From an uncultured Acidimicrobiales bacterium (GTDB lineage: Bacteria > Actinomycetota > Acidimicrobiia > Acidimicrobiales > SHLQ01), in contig CALHTF010000059.1 of assembly GCA_938038815.1 (NCBI GenBank), positions 1-64,000 on the forward strand: DNA of 64,000 bases. Direction: 5' to 3'. This document shows, in pieces, positions 17,835-26,952 of this stretch. Position 1 is the stretch's first letter; each line of letters opens with the position of its first letter. Made by a program: the position numbers and the translations under genes. The notes below the pieces were generated by a model. That model was not told where the DNA came from and did no database searches. It saw only the letters and a program-made list of their open reading frames with translations.

Positions 17835-18875
17835 CTAGCGGCCCGCTCTGCGCAGCAGCGCGGCGATCGCCGCAATGATTGCGAGCGCTAGGGCGGCCGT
17901 TGCCCCGAGCGACAACATCTGACGCTTCTGGGCGTTGAGATTGCCGAGCGGTCCGGCATCGTGGCCGGAAACGTAGGCTTCTTCATTTGAGTTGTTTGGT
18001 TCCCAACCCAGTGCCTTCATGCGGTCGTTGGAAACGACCCATGAGTGGGTGGTGTACGCCTGGATGCCGGGAGGTGTTCGGGTGAATCCGAGCCGGAATC
18101 GAGCGTCGGCCAGCAACTTCACCGCCGGGTCGGGCAGATGGAGCCGGGGCTTGGGGCCGGCGAGGGCGACAAGACCTTCGGCCGGAATCCACGAGTCGGG
18201 CGCCACGTTGAGCGGGCCGGTCGCGTCACCGGCGACCGCTAGGGCGACCGCCGAAGCAAGATCATCGACGTGCAGATACTGGGCCGGAGCGTCGCCCTCT
18301 TCGGAGCGGATGGTCGACGCCGATGCCAGCAGGTCGCTGAGGCCACCTCGACGTTCTTCGCTCACCACCACGGCTGGGCGCATGATCGTGAGCTCGCGGG
18401 TTTCGTCCTCGGCGGCCCAGTTGGTGGCAACCTGTTCGACCGAGGCCATGTGAACGGCAAAGGCGAACTCAGGGTTCGGCCGAACCGAGGCTTCTTCGGT
18501 GAGCGGCATGTTGTTGTCGGGCCAGGCGCCATAAACCATGGCGCTCGACAGCACCACGAAGCGCTTCACGCCCGAAACCGAAGCGGCATCGAGAACCCGG
18601 CCAAGGACGGCCAGATCGAGTCGGCCATCGTGGGCGGTTACGGCGTCGGCCCGCACATTAAACGAGCAGTGCACCAACACATCGGCGTCGGCGAACATCG
18701 CGGTGAGATCCGCCGTGGCGAGATCGGCGAGATGAAACGAGCTCAGCGCGCTGGTACCACCGAAACGGTCGATCCCAACCACGTTGGCGTTGGGCATGGT
18801 CTCGGCAATGCGGGCCGCGACACGAGAACCAACGATTCCACTGGCGCCGGTGACCACAACTTTGCGCGTGATCAT
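17835..18875 (-). CDS. NAD-dependent epimerase/dehydratase (extended SDR) with C-terminal membrane anchor
   Basis: About 346 residues. The Rossmann motif TGASGIVGS is at the N-terminus (VVVTGASGIVGSRVAARIAE), and the body resembles extended SDR sugar-nucleotide epimerases or steroid-type dehydrogenases. The usual YxxxK is not clear. A hydrophobic segment near the C-terminus (LGATAALALAIIAAIAALL, then RRAGR) looks like a tail anchor. The ATG at 18875 is chosen because GAGG lies 5 nt upstream and this leaves promoter room; the frame also opens at an ATG at 18929, only 11 nt from the divergent gene's longest start. The substrate is unknown. Confidence 0.75.
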   Translation of the reverse strand: MITRKVVVTGASGIVGSRVAARIAETMPNANVVGIDRFGGTSALSSFHLADLATADLTAMFADADVLVHCSFNVRADAVTAHDGRLDLAVLGRVLDAASVSGVKRFVVLSSAMVYGAWPDNNMPLTEEASVRPNPEFAFAVHMASVEQVATNWAAEDETRELTIMRPAVVVSEERRGGLSDLLASASTIRSEEGDAPAQYLHVDDLASAVALAVAGDATGPLNVAPDSWIPAEGLVALAGPKPRLHLPDPAVKLLADARFRLGFTRTPPGIQAYTTHSWVVSNDRMKALGWEPNNSNEEAYVSGHDAGPLGNLNAQKRQMLSLGATAALALAIIAAIAALLRRAGR

Positions 18876-18988
18876 GAGATCCTCGTTGGATACGCCCGGT
18901 TGGGCCGCTGCGGGTGCTGAACTAGTCATTCTCTCCTACCATGCCAAGCAACCTGATCGTAGTTCTAACCCAGCCGCCGAAAGCTCTC

Positions 18989-20260
18989 ATGCCCGACGAT
19001 CTCTCAAATTTCGAAAACAACGACGAAGACGGGCCCGGACAGGACCCGTTTAGCCAAATTCCGCTCTTTGGCGACCTGTTCAAAATGATGCAAGGCCAAG
19101 CCGGCGGAGGCTCTGACTGGAGTGGCGCGCGCCAGTTTGCGGTTTCGATCGCCTCCGGAGGCACCAGCGAGGCCAACATCGACCCGCTCGACCGGATGGC
19201 TTACGAAAGCCTGCTGCGCATCGCCGAGATGCAGATCGCCAACGCCACCGGCCTGGCGGTATCGAGCGGCGGCAAGCCAATCGAAGTCGAGGTCGTCAAC
19301 CGGACCACCTGGGCAACCTCGACCATCGATACCTACAAACCAATCTTCGAACGGCTCACCACGTCGCTGTCGGCCGAAATGACGGCACCCGACCCCGCTG
19401 ACCCGACCGCTGCTTTCCTCGGCCCACTGATGGCGATGATGGGTCCAATGATGCTCAACATGACCGCCGGATCGATGGTCGGTCACCTGGCGATGCGGGC
19501 GCTCGGCACCTACGACCTTCCCATCCCTCGAGACAACGGCGACAAGATCTTTATCGTTGGCACCAACGTCGACGGATTCCGCGACGACTGGAGCATCGAA
19601 CCCGACGACATGCGGATGTGGGTCTGCCTCAACGAGGTCGCCCACCATGCTGTGTTCCGTCTGCCGCACGTTCGCGATCGGCTGCTCGAACTGTTGGGCG
19701 ATCATGCGTCGGGCTTTCACCCCGACCCCAACGCGCTCGAATCCAAGCTGGGCAACATCGATCTCAGCAGCGGCGACCTCGGCGCTATCCAGGAAGCCTT
19801 TGGCGACCCTGAGGTGGTTATGGGCGCCGTGCAATCCGATATTCAGCGGGCGCTGCTGCCTCAGATCGCCGCACTGGTCGCCGCGATCGAGGGTTATGTC
19901 GACCACATCATGGACAAGGTCGGCAGCGGCCTCATTGGCTCGTACGCCATGCTGTCCGAAGCGTTGCGGCGCCGCCGGGTCGAGGCCGACCAGTCCGACC
20001 GGTTTGTCGGGCAACTCCTCGGACTCGAACTCACCCAAGAGCAGTACGACCGTGGCTCAGCGTTCATCGCCGGGGTTATCGAACGGGGCGGCGAAGAAGC
20101 ACTCGAACACCTCTGGTCGAACGCCGACAATCTGCCCTCGCCAAACGACATCGACGCCCCCGGGCTCTGGCTGGCCCGAGTAACCGGCGGTGGCGAACTC
20201 AGCGACGGCGACCTCGGCGGCATCGAAATCCCCGACGACCTCAGCGGCCTAGACGGCTAA
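18989..20260 (+). CDS. DUF2342 / zincin-like family protein (COG5282)
   Basis: About 423 residues. This matches the actinobacterial 'zinc-dependent metalloprotease / F420-associated hydrolase' family (DUF2342). The body contains FERLTTSLSAEM, LGPLMAMMGPMMLNMTAGSM, GTYDLPIPR, and the helix around VCLNEVAHHAVFRLPHVRDRL, which occupies the place of the zincin HExxH helix but reads Asn-Glu-x-x-His. Its activity is unproven. The start at 18989 (MPDDLSNF) leaves about 110 nt to the divergent SDR gene; a longer ATG at 18941 exists. The 3' end runs into repeat cluster A. Confidence 0.78.
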   Translation: MPDDLSNFENNDEDGPGQDPFSQIPLFGDLFKMMQGQAGGGSDWSGARQFAVSIASGGTSEANIDPLDRMAYESLLRIAEMQIANATGLAVSSGGKPIEVEVVNRTTWATSTIDTYKPIFERLTTSLSAEMTAPDPADPTAAFLGPLMAMMGPMMLNMTAGSMVGHLAMRALGTYDLPIPRDNGDKIFIVGTNVDGFRDDWSIEPDDMRMWVCLNEVAHHAVFRLPHVRDRLLELLGDHASGFHPDPNALESKLGNIDLSSGDLGAIQEAFGDPEVVMGAVQSDIQRALLPQIAALVAAIEGYVDHIMDKVGSGLIGSYAMLSEALRRRRVEADQSDRFVGQLLGLELTQEQYDRGSAFIAGVIERGGEEALEHLWSNADNLPSPNDIDAPGLWLARVTGGGELSDGDLGGIEIPDDLSGLDG

Positions 20261-20261
20261 C

Positions 20262-20374
20262 AAAACCCCTGACTTTGAAACCCTGACTCTGAAACCCTGA
20301 CTCAGAGTCGCGGGACAACGTCCCCTGACTCTGAGTCACGGGACACTGTCCTCTGACTCTGAGTCAGGGTTTTC
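20262..20374. repeat. palindromic repeat cluster A (28-bp period)
   Basis: Three 11-bp palindromes, GACTCAGAGTC or GACTCTGAGTC, start at 20299, 20327 and 20355, exactly 28 bp apart. They are separated by segments that are themselves small hairpins (GGGAC-AAC-GTCCC at 20312-20324; GGAC-ACT-GTCC at 20341-20351). Upstream are two decayed partial units (CCCTGACTTTG, CCCTGACTCTG). The same element recurs at 29.8 kb. It fills the space between two convergent genes. Confidence 0.85.
20292..20372. terminator. possible bidirectional terminator
   Basis: Within cluster A, AAACCCTGACTCAGAGTC (20292-20309) and its exact reverse complement (20355-20372) are separated by 45 nt that contains further short hairpins. 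The right arm ends in TTTTC and the left begins after GAAA, so RNA from either convergent gene would form a long stem followed by a short U-run. It is well placed for a terminator, but the U-runs are short. Confidence 0.4.
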
Positions 20375-20375
20375 T

Positions 20376-22028
20376 TTATGTGTCGGGTCCGGTGGTCCAG
20401 CCGTAGGAGTCGGGGTCGATCTCTACGCCTTCGCTGCTGCTGACGATCGGCTGCGCGGCTTGGTCGTCCCAGCTCTTGGGTTCTTCTGGTGGCGCCTCAA
20501 CAACCGGTGCGGCGACCTCAAACTCTTGGGTTGGCTCGAACTGCGGGACGGTGCGGCTCAACGGCGGAGCGGTCGAAGCCCCATAACGGGCCATGACCTC
20601 GTCGGTACCCGCCGGCGCACGCGGCGGGCTGGGTCGTAGATCGTCGTCGGTGAGCTCGATCCGGTCGTCGGCTTTGCGGGTCGGCAAGGCCACGCCACGC
20701 GAACCAGCGAAGTACCAAATTCCCGCTCCACCAACGATGGCGGCCACGATGAGGTAGCCGATGCTGGCCCGCCCCGACAGGGGTGCAACTGCCGGGATGA
20801 AGGCGCCGATCGCCCAGCTGAGCTGGAAACGAGCCTCAAAGCGGGCGAACGATCGACCCCAGTTAGCGGCCGGAGCGTCACGCTGCACGATGGCGTCGAA
20901 CACCAGCTTGCCAGTTGCGGCGGCGATACCGATCGCCGCCGCCATAAGCACGGCGCCGAACAGGTCGCCCGCCCACGCAGCGACCAGAGCCGCCGAAAGG
21001 GCGATGGTTATGACGCCGAGCAGAATGTTCTCTTCGGGGTACTGCTGGCGTAAACGAGGGGCAAAACGGGCACCACCGAGTGCGGCTATTGCCGCCGACG
21101 CGGCAACGAGACCAAAGTGCCACGCTGGCGCACCAGGCACCCCGGTGATCTTCACCACATCGAGATCGTTGCCGAGCGCCGTTGCCGCACCCGATGCGGC
21201 ACCGAAACCATCGATGGCGATTCCGTCGATCCCGCCCCGAAGCTCAAAGGCAAGCAGGAAGGTTACGAAACCAACCGCGGCTCGCAGCGCCGCCATCGCC
21301 GTAGCCGCCAGGGTGATCCCCCGGCTCCGGAGCTCGGCCTTTTCTTCCGGCGCAATCGGATCCTCGGCGACAACCACCTTCGGAAGCCGGAACGAGTTCA
21401 CGACGGCGATAGCGAAGATCACCGCAGCCACCGCCGCCGACCACGCCGGGCCACCGATCAACGAGAAGATGCCGCCGATGGCGACCCCGACGCCGCCCGA
21501 CAGACCACTGATCAGGGCCAACTTTGAGTTGGCCTCGACCAACTCGTCGTGGCCGTCGACCAACCGCGGAACCACCGCGCTCTTGGCGATGCCGTAGGCC
21601 TTTTGGAAGATGAGTACGCCGAACGCTTCGGGGAACAGCCACAACGTGTCGACGTGGCTGAACATCAGCACCGCAAGGATCGACCGGCCGGCGAGCGCGC
21701 CGATGATCATGGCCCGACGACCGCCACGCACCCGGTCGAGCATGGGACCGATGAGGGGCGTGACCACGGCAAACGGGGCGACGGTGCAAACGAGGTAGAG
21801 GGCGACCCGCCACCGGGCGTCGGTAGGGTCGATCGAGAAGAAGATCGAGCCGGCGAGCGCCAACGCGAGAGCACCATCGCCTGCGGCGTTCAGGCCATGG
21901 ACTCGAGCGAGGCGACCAAACTTCGATCGACGCAAGGCTTCGGGCAACCGTGGACGACCAGATCCGGACGGGCGCGCGGCCGACCGTGACGGCTTGCTCA
22001 GCTCTCGCCATCCGTTGTCGTCGCTCAC
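20376..22028 (-). CDS. MFS-type transporter
   Basis: A 550-residue membrane protein with about 12 hydrophobic helices between residues 45 and 440. An MFS-like loop follows the second helix (LIGPMLDRVRGGRRAMIIG), a variant of the GxxxDRxGRR signature. The last 90 residues are a cytoplasmic, Asp/Pro/Glu-rich tail ending in YGWTTGPDT. The substrate cannot be told from sequence; the closest general resemblance is to MFS permeases with a long polar tail. The GTG start at 22028 is divergent from the EamA gene. Its stop abuts the palindromic cluster A. Confidence 0.78.
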   Translation of the reverse strand: MSDDNGWRELSKPSRSAARPSGSGRPRLPEALRRSKFGRLARVHGLNAAGDGALALALAGSIFFSIDPTDARWRVALYLVCTVAPFAVVTPLIGPMLDRVRGGRRAMIIGALAGRSILAVLMFSHVDTLWLFPEAFGVLIFQKAYGIAKSAVVPRLVDGHDELVEANSKLALISGLSGGVGVAIGGIFSLIGGPAWSAAVAAVIFAIAVVNSFRLPKVVVAEDPIAPEEKAELRSRGITLAATAMAALRAAVGFVTFLLAFELRGGIDGIAIDGFGAASGAATALGNDLDVVKITGVPGAPAWHFGLVAASAAIAALGGARFAPRLRQQYPEENILLGVITIALSAALVAAWAGDLFGAVLMAAAIGIAAATGKLVFDAIVQRDAPAANWGRSFARFEARFQLSWAIGAFIPAVAPLSGRASIGYLIVAAIVGGAGIWYFAGSRGVALPTRKADDRIELTDDDLRPSPPRAPAGTDEVMARYGASTAPPLSRTVPQFEPTQEFEVAAPVVEAPPEEPKSWDDQAAQPIVSSSEGVEIDPDSYGWTTGPDT

Positions 22029-22118
22029 CGTTGGGATTCTACGACGCCAAACGGTGCTGTGTCAGTGCGTTAGCCCAACCGGCGGATAACTCGTCGTCAA
22101 AGTTGGCCGGGTGGGTCT

Positions 22119-23021
22119 ATGGTCTCGCTTCTCGTGCCGTACCAACTCGCTGCTCTCTCCGCCGCTGCATTGTGGGCGATCGGTGGACTAATCGCCGCCG
22201 GCCCAGCGCGCCAGTTGGGCGGGCCGCGGTTCACCCGGATCCGCATGATCTACGTGTCGGTCATCTTGGCCGCAGTCACCACGGTGCTCGGCGACTGGGG
22301 ATTTAGCGGCGGCGACATTGCACTGCTCGGCCTGTCGGGGCTGGTCGGGTTACTCATCGGCGATGCTGCGCTCTTCACCGCGTTCGCCAAAATCGGACCA
22401 CGGCGCACCTCGATCCTGTTCACCACCAACGCGCCGATGGCCGCCGTGCTCGGTGTGATCGTTTTTGGCGAACGGTTCACCATATGGACCGCCTTGGGAG
22501 CGGTGCTCACGGTCGTGGGCGTGGCGATCGCCGTAGCGTACGGAACCGCCAAGGCCGACGACAGCGAATTCGAACGGGTCGACGGCACCCTCAAGTCGGG
22601 CATTGCCTGGGCAGCTCTCGGGGCACTCGGTCAGGCGGTCGGAGCCATCTTGGCCAAGCCGGTCGTCGAGGAAGCCAGCGCCTTCGGTGCAGCGACCTGG
22701 CGGGCGATCATCGCAACGATTGCCTTGTGGCTGTTCGCCTCGCATCTCGACCGGATCGCGGGGGTCGCAAACCCGGCGCCCTGGTCGTGGCGGTACTTTT
22801 GGATCCTGTTCATCAGCGCGCTGTTGGCGATGGTGATCGGCATGACGCTGCTGCTCTACGCCCTCGGTAAGGGTGACGCCGGCGTGGTGACCATTTTGTC
22901 GGCGACCACTCCGGTCCTCATGTTGCCGCTGCTGTGGATCACTACCCGCATACGGCCACCGGCGGGGGCATGGGGCGGCGCGGCGCTCACCGTGGTCGGG
23001 GTTGGCTTGCTCGTGCTCTAG
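22119..23021 (+). CDS. EamA-family (DMT superfamily) transporter
   Basis: A 300-residue protein with about ten transmembrane helices in two homologous five-helix halves (first half about 10-145, second about 155-300), typical of EamA/RhaT transporters. Diagnostic is the end of each repeat: GERFTIWTALGAVLTVVGVA and, in the second half, PPAGAWGGAALTVVGVGLLV. It probably exports or imports a small metabolite; the substrate is unknown. Its 3' end overlaps the convergent NUDIX gene by 4 nt. Confidence 0.85.
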   Translation: MVSLLVPYQLAALSAAALWAIGGLIAAGPARQLGGPRFTRIRMIYVSVILAAVTTVLGDWGFSGGDIALLGLSGLVGLLIGDAALFTAFAKIGPRRTSILFTTNAPMAAVLGVIVFGERFTIWTALGAVLTVVGVAIAVAYGTAKADDSEFERVDGTLKSGIAWAALGALGQAVGAILAKPVVEEASAFGAATWRAIIATIALWLFASHLDRIAGVANPAPWSWRYFWILFISALLAMVIGMTLLLYALGKGDAGVVTILSATTPVLMLPLLWITTRIRPPAGAWGGAALTVVGVGLLVL

Positions 23022-23449
23022 GCAGCTTGGGCTTGGTCGGCCTCGAACAGCGCTTCCAACAATCGCCGATCGCGCCGGTGGGTGAGTCGAGCCATGGCCT
23101 TGTTGAAGCTCAACCATTCGATCGCATCGACCTCATCGTTCTTTTTGAACGAACCGTCGAGCACCGCCATCTCCCAGTACTGCACGATCTTCGGGTTGCC
23201 GTTGCGGTCGATGTAGTCGACCGCCGGGAGTTTGCGACCGAGCGCACACCGAAACCCGGTCTCCTCAGCCACCTCCCGAAGCGCGGCTGCCTTTAACGAT
23301 TCATCAGGCGAATCGCACTTGCCTTTGGGAAAGCTCCAGTCGCTGCGATGAGGCCGATGAACCAGCAATATCTGGCGTTTCCCCGACTTCCCCAGGCGCG
23401 TGACAACCCCACCACCAGCACGCACCGGAGCAGTCTTCTTCTTACCCAT
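23018..23449 (-). CDS. NUDIX hydrolase
   Basis: A 143-residue single-domain NUDIX protein. The Nudix box is WSFPKGKCDSPDESLKAAAL followed by REVAEETGF, giving E-x7-REVAEETG with one residue more than the canonical Gly-x5-Glu spacing. The box binds Mg2+ and hydrolyses a nucleoside diphosphate linked to another moiety. It resembles the N-terminal domain of mycobacterial MutT1 but has no histidine-phosphatase domain. It is 50 nt downstream of ppk1 on the same strand, so an Ap(n)A, polyphosphate-related or nucleotide-cleaning role is reasonable but unproven. Confidence 0.85.
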   Translation of the reverse strand: MGKKKTAPVRAGGGVVTRLGKSGKRQILLVHRPHRSDWSFPKGKCDSPDESLKAAALREVAEETGFRCALGRKLPAVDYIDRNGNPKIVQYWEMAVLDGSFKKNDEVDAIEWLSFNKAMARLTHRRDRRLLEALFEADQAQAA

Positions 23450-23499
23450 AACATGAATAATCGACCTTCGCGGCGGGGCTCTTTAGACCTGGAAGGTCG

Positions 23500-25683
23500 T
23501 TATCGCGACCGCTCGGCCAGGGCGAGATGCTGGAACAATTCGTGGGCGTTGCTGCCGGTGCCGCCGAGTTGGCGGGTCCAGTGCCCGTCAGAGTGCAGCC
23601 GCCAGGCCAGCTGCTCGTCGTCGAGCAAGATGTCGAGCATGACGTCGATCTTGGCTTGGAGCGCAGGACCCTTGATCGAGGTCAGCACCTCGACCCGGCG
23701 ATCGAGGTTACGGGGCATCATGTCGGCCGAGCCAATGAAGTAGGCCGGACGAGCCGCCTTCATCTTGCCTCCGCCGTGAGCGAAATAGCTGACCCGAGAA
23801 TGCTCAAGGAAACGGCCGACTAGCGAGCGCACCCGAATGTTCTGTGAGTAGCCGTCGAGTCCGGGGCGCAGACCGCAGATTCCTCGGACGATGAGATCAA
23901 CCTGCACGCCGGCCTCGCTGGCCTTGTAGAGCTGGTCGATGATGTCGGGGTCGACCAAGCTGTTCATCTTCATCACGATCCGCCCCTCGGTTTCGAACTG
24001 CGCCTCGCGGTCGATCAGATCGGACAGGGCAGGGCGAAGTTGATCGGGGGCGACCAACAGCCGGTCGTAGGTGACTTGGCGGCCGTAACCAGTGAGCTGG
24101 TTGAACAGGTTGGCAAGGTCGTTGCCTACCTTTTGGTCGGCGGTCAATAAGCCAAGGTCTTCATACAACCGAGCGGTGCGATGGTTGTAGTTGCCGGTTC
24201 CGATATGGCAGTAACGGCGGATCTGTCGCCCTTCGTCGCGCACGATCATGATGGTCTTGCTGTGGATCTTTAGCCCGATAAGGCCGTACGCGACGTGCAC
24301 CCCGGCCTGCTCAAGACGTCGGGCCCAGCCAATGTTGGCTTTCTCGTCGAACCGAGCCTTGAGTTCGATCAGCACCGCAACCTGCTTGCCGCTTTCGGCG
24401 GCCCGAACCAGCGAGTCGATGATCGGGCTATCGCCCGAGGTGCGGTACAGGGTCATCTTTATCGCCAGCACGTTCGAGTCGATCGACGACTGGTGGATGA
24501 GTTCGCCGACCGAATCGGTGAACGACTCATAGGGGTGATGCACCAGCACGTCGCCGTTGCGAAGCCGGGAAAAGAGGTCGACCCGCTCGTCGTCGACCGG
24601 CCGGAATGCCGTCGGGGTAACCGGCGACCATTTCGGATACCGCAGGTCGCTTCGATCGACATCGGCGATCACGCCGAGGCCGGTCATATCGAGCAGGGCA
24701 GTCTCGACGTAGACGTCTTCGGTTTCGAGGTCGAGTTCTTCGAGCAGCAGGCCGAGAATGAGTCCGTCGGAGTCAGGCGAAACCTCAAGGCGAATCGCTC
24801 GACCGAAACGCCGGCGCCGCAGCTCCATCTCGACGGCGAACAAAAGGTCGTCGGCGACCTCCTCTTCGTAGGTGAGGTCGGCGTTGCGGGTGACCCGGAA
24901 GAACAACGAGTTCTCGATCGTCATTCCGGTGAACAGATTGTGCAGGTGGTTCTCGATGAGGTCTTCGATCAGCACAAACCGTTTGGCGTCGCGGCCGGGC
25001 AGTTCGATCAGACGCGGGAAGGTCGTGGGGATCTTGAGCCGGGCGAAGAGTTGCCGGCCGGTGTCGGGGTCGCGCAGCGCAACGGCCAGGTTGAGCGAGA
25101 GGTCGCTGATGTAGGGAAACGGATGACCTGGGTCGATGGCCAGCGGGGTCAGCACCGGGAAGATGCGGGTCTGGAAGAAGTCGGTGAGGTACTCGCGGTC
25201 GGGAGCGCCAAGGGTTTCGTAGCGGACGATCCCAATGCCGTTCTGGTGGAGCTCCGGGGTCACCAGGTCGGTGAAGATCCGCTGCTTGTCGGCGTTGAGA
25301 CGGCGCACGTTTGCGGCGACCGCATCAACCTGCTCGGCTGCGGTTCGGCCGTCGGGGCCCCGCATCTCGAGTTCGCCGGCTACCTGGTCTTTGAGGCCGG
25401 CTACCCGCACCTGGAAGAACTCGTCGAGATTCGACGAATAGATCGACAGAAACCGCACCCGCTCGAGCAGCGGCACCGACGGGTCGCCTGCCAGGCTGAG
25501 AACCCGAGCGTTAAAGGCCAGCCAAGAGAGTTCGCGGTTGAGATACGGACTGATGTTGTCGTCGAACGCCGGAATCACCGCTTCGTCGTCGAACATCGAC
25601 AGCATTCCTGTCGAGTCGTCGACAAGGGGTTGGCGAGAGGCAAACACATCTTTCCAATCGGCCGAACCACCCATGACTTTCAT
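23500..25683 (-). CDS. ppk1: polyphosphate kinase 1
   Basis: About 727 residues with the four Ppk1 domains: an N-terminal helical domain (NRELSWLAFNARVLSLA), the head domain, and two C-terminal catalytic domains. The autophosphorylated histidine lies in RRYCHIGTGNYN, and the downstream RARLYEDLGLLTAD-type region and FIGSADMMPRNLDRRVE are conserved. It reversibly makes polyphosphate from ATP, for phosphate/energy storage and stress. The ATG at 25683 has GGAG 4 nt upstream; a TTG one codon earlier is too close to that site. It is followed by the NUDIX gene. Confidence 0.95.
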   Translation of the reverse strand: MKVMGGSADWKDVFASRQPLVDDSTGMLSMFDDEAVIPAFDDNISPYLNRELSWLAFNARVLSLAGDPSVPLLERVRFLSIYSSNLDEFFQVRVAGLKDQVAGELEMRGPDGRTAAEQVDAVAANVRRLNADKQRIFTDLVTPELHQNGIGIVRYETLGAPDREYLTDFFQTRIFPVLTPLAIDPGHPFPYISDLSLNLAVALRDPDTGRQLFARLKIPTTFPRLIELPGRDAKRFVLIEDLIENHLHNLFTGMTIENSLFFRVTRNADLTYEEEVADDLLFAVEMELRRRRFGRAIRLEVSPDSDGLILGLLLEELDLETEDVYVETALLDMTGLGVIADVDRSDLRYPKWSPVTPTAFRPVDDERVDLFSRLRNGDVLVHHPYESFTDSVGELIHQSSIDSNVLAIKMTLYRTSGDSPIIDSLVRAAESGKQVAVLIELKARFDEKANIGWARRLEQAGVHVAYGLIGLKIHSKTIMIVRDEGRQIRRYCHIGTGNYNHRTARLYEDLGLLTADQKVGNDLANLFNQLTGYGRQVTYDRLLVAPDQLRPALSDLIDREAQFETEGRIVMKMNSLVDPDIIDQLYKASEAGVQVDLIVRGICGLRPGLDGYSQNIRVRSLVGRFLEHSRVSYFAHGGGKMKAARPAYFIGSADMMPRNLDRRVEVLTSIKGPALQAKIDVMLDILLDDEQLAWRLHSDGHWTRQLGGTGSNAHELFQHLALAERSR

Positions 25684-25731
25684 CAAACTCCAAAAAGGGC
25701 CGCGATGTAGCGCGAACCGCCGGATTTCAGC

Positions 25732-26682
25732 TCAAAGTGAGTCGCTGGCCAGCAAAGCGGCGCCCAGGGCGGCTGCGTTGTCGCCAATCGAGCTGGCGAC
25801 GATGTCGACCGGCGTCGGGCCAAAGCGGTGGTGTTCGACGCTCTGGGCGACCCGGGAGCGCCACGAACCGCCCAAGCGCGAGCCAAAGCCACCGCCGAGC
25901 ACCACCTGGTCGATGTCGACCATGGCGCGAACCATCGCTATGGCCTGGCCCAGGTAACGAGCAGCATCGTCGAGCAGTTCAAGCGCCAACGGATCGTTCG
26001 CCTCGACCGCCGCATGCCAGATACCCGAGGTCATCCGCTTTTGCCCGGCAATCTCGGTAAGGGCGCTAGATCGGCCCTCATCGGCGGCGTCGCGGGCCCG
26101 TTGCTCAAGACACCGGCGGCCCAGATAGGCCTCGAGGTGGCCTTGACCGCCACAGCTACAGACCGCCCCGCCGGGTTCGACCGTGAGATGACCCAGTTCG
26201 CCTGCCAGTCCATTCGGACCCTTGCGAAGCTGCCCATCGAGCACCAATCCGCCGCCGACCCCGGTGCCCACGAACACCCCGAGCACGTTGTCGACCCGGG
26301 GTTTGGGGCTGAGGCGATATTCGGCCCAGGTAGCCAGGTTGACATCGTTGCCAAGGCGCACCGCCCGACCGGTCGTGGCCGCTAGCAGTTCGCCGAAGGG
26401 TACCGGCGACGACCACCCGGCAAGGTTGGGCGCAGCGAGCACCGATCCATGGGCCACCACGCCAGGCACAACCACGCCGACCGACTCGTAGGCGCGGTCG
26501 GGGTCAAGCTTGTCGACCAGCGCGCCGACCCGTTCGGCTACCGCGGCCGGACCCCCCTTTGGGGTCTTCGCGTTAACGACGTGGGCGACCTCGCGCCCCG
26601 CAGCCCGAACGGCGAGAATCTTCGTCCCGCCGATATCGACTCCGAGGTTTATGCCTCGTCCTCGGGGTAACCCAGGTCCCAC
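25732..26682 (-). CDS. ROK-family sugar kinase (glucokinase-like)
   Basis: A 316-residue ROK protein. The ATP site VDIGGTKILAV is at the N-terminus, followed by GNDVNLATWAE (sugar-binding and catalytic Asp), FVGTGVGGGLVLDG, the zinc-binding EPGGAVCSCGGQGHLEAYL and the adenosine motif VVLGGGFGS. The zinc site keeps Cys-x-Cys but has His where many ROK proteins have a third Cys. There is no N-terminal HTH, so it is a kinase rather than a repressor. Glucose is the usual substrate of this group. The GTG start at 26682 overlaps the upstream hypothetical gene by 34 nt, the only start before the conserved domain. Confidence 0.88.
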   Translation of the reverse strand: MGPGLPRGRGINLGVDIGGTKILAVRAAGREVAHVVNAKTPKGGPAAVAERVGALVDKLDPDRAYESVGVVVPGVVAHGSVLAAPNLAGWSSPVPFGELLAATTGRAVRLGNDVNLATWAEYRLSPKPRVDNVLGVFVGTGVGGGLVLDGQLRKGPNGLAGELGHLTVEPGGAVCSCGGQGHLEAYLGRRCLEQRARDAADEGRSSALTEIAGQKRMTSGIWHAAVEANDPLALELLDDAARYLGQAIAMVRAMVDIDQVVLGGGFGSRLGGSWRSRVAQSVEHHRFGPTPVDIVASSIGDNAAALGAALLASDSL

Positions 26683-26918
26683 TCGATGACCAGGTTCTCG
26701 CGTTCAGCGTCGCGGTTAACCCGCTCGCGGTTACGACGGAACTGTGGGTCGTGGGGTGGCAACAACAACAGACGAGCCGAGAGCCGGTCGCGAAATGATT
26801 GGATCATGGCGGCGTCGCCAAAATCGGACCGGACTTCCCAATGGGGGGCGGTCGGGCCGAGGTAGATGATCTTGACGCTGCCGACGGGGGCTTGGCGTTC
26901 GACGTCGACGTCGCTCAT
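26649..26918 (-). CDS. hypothetical conserved protein (89 aa)
   Basis: Not recognised. A short soluble protein with a mixed alpha/beta pattern (VKIIYLGPTAPHWEVRSDFG, then a helical RDRLSARLLLL). The C-terminus is acidic (EWDLGYPEDEA). It overlaps the ROK kinase start by 34 nt in another frame and lies 34 nt after whiB on the same strand, so it is likely co-transcribed with both. Confidence 0.65.
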   Translation of the reverse strand: MSDVDVERQAPVGSVKIIYLGPTAPHWEVRSDFGDAAMIQSFRDRLSARLLLLPPHDPQFRRNRERVNRDAERENLVIEWDLGYPEDEA

Positions 26919-26952
26919 TGCGCGCTCCTAGAAACGTTGTGAAGAGCCAAGC

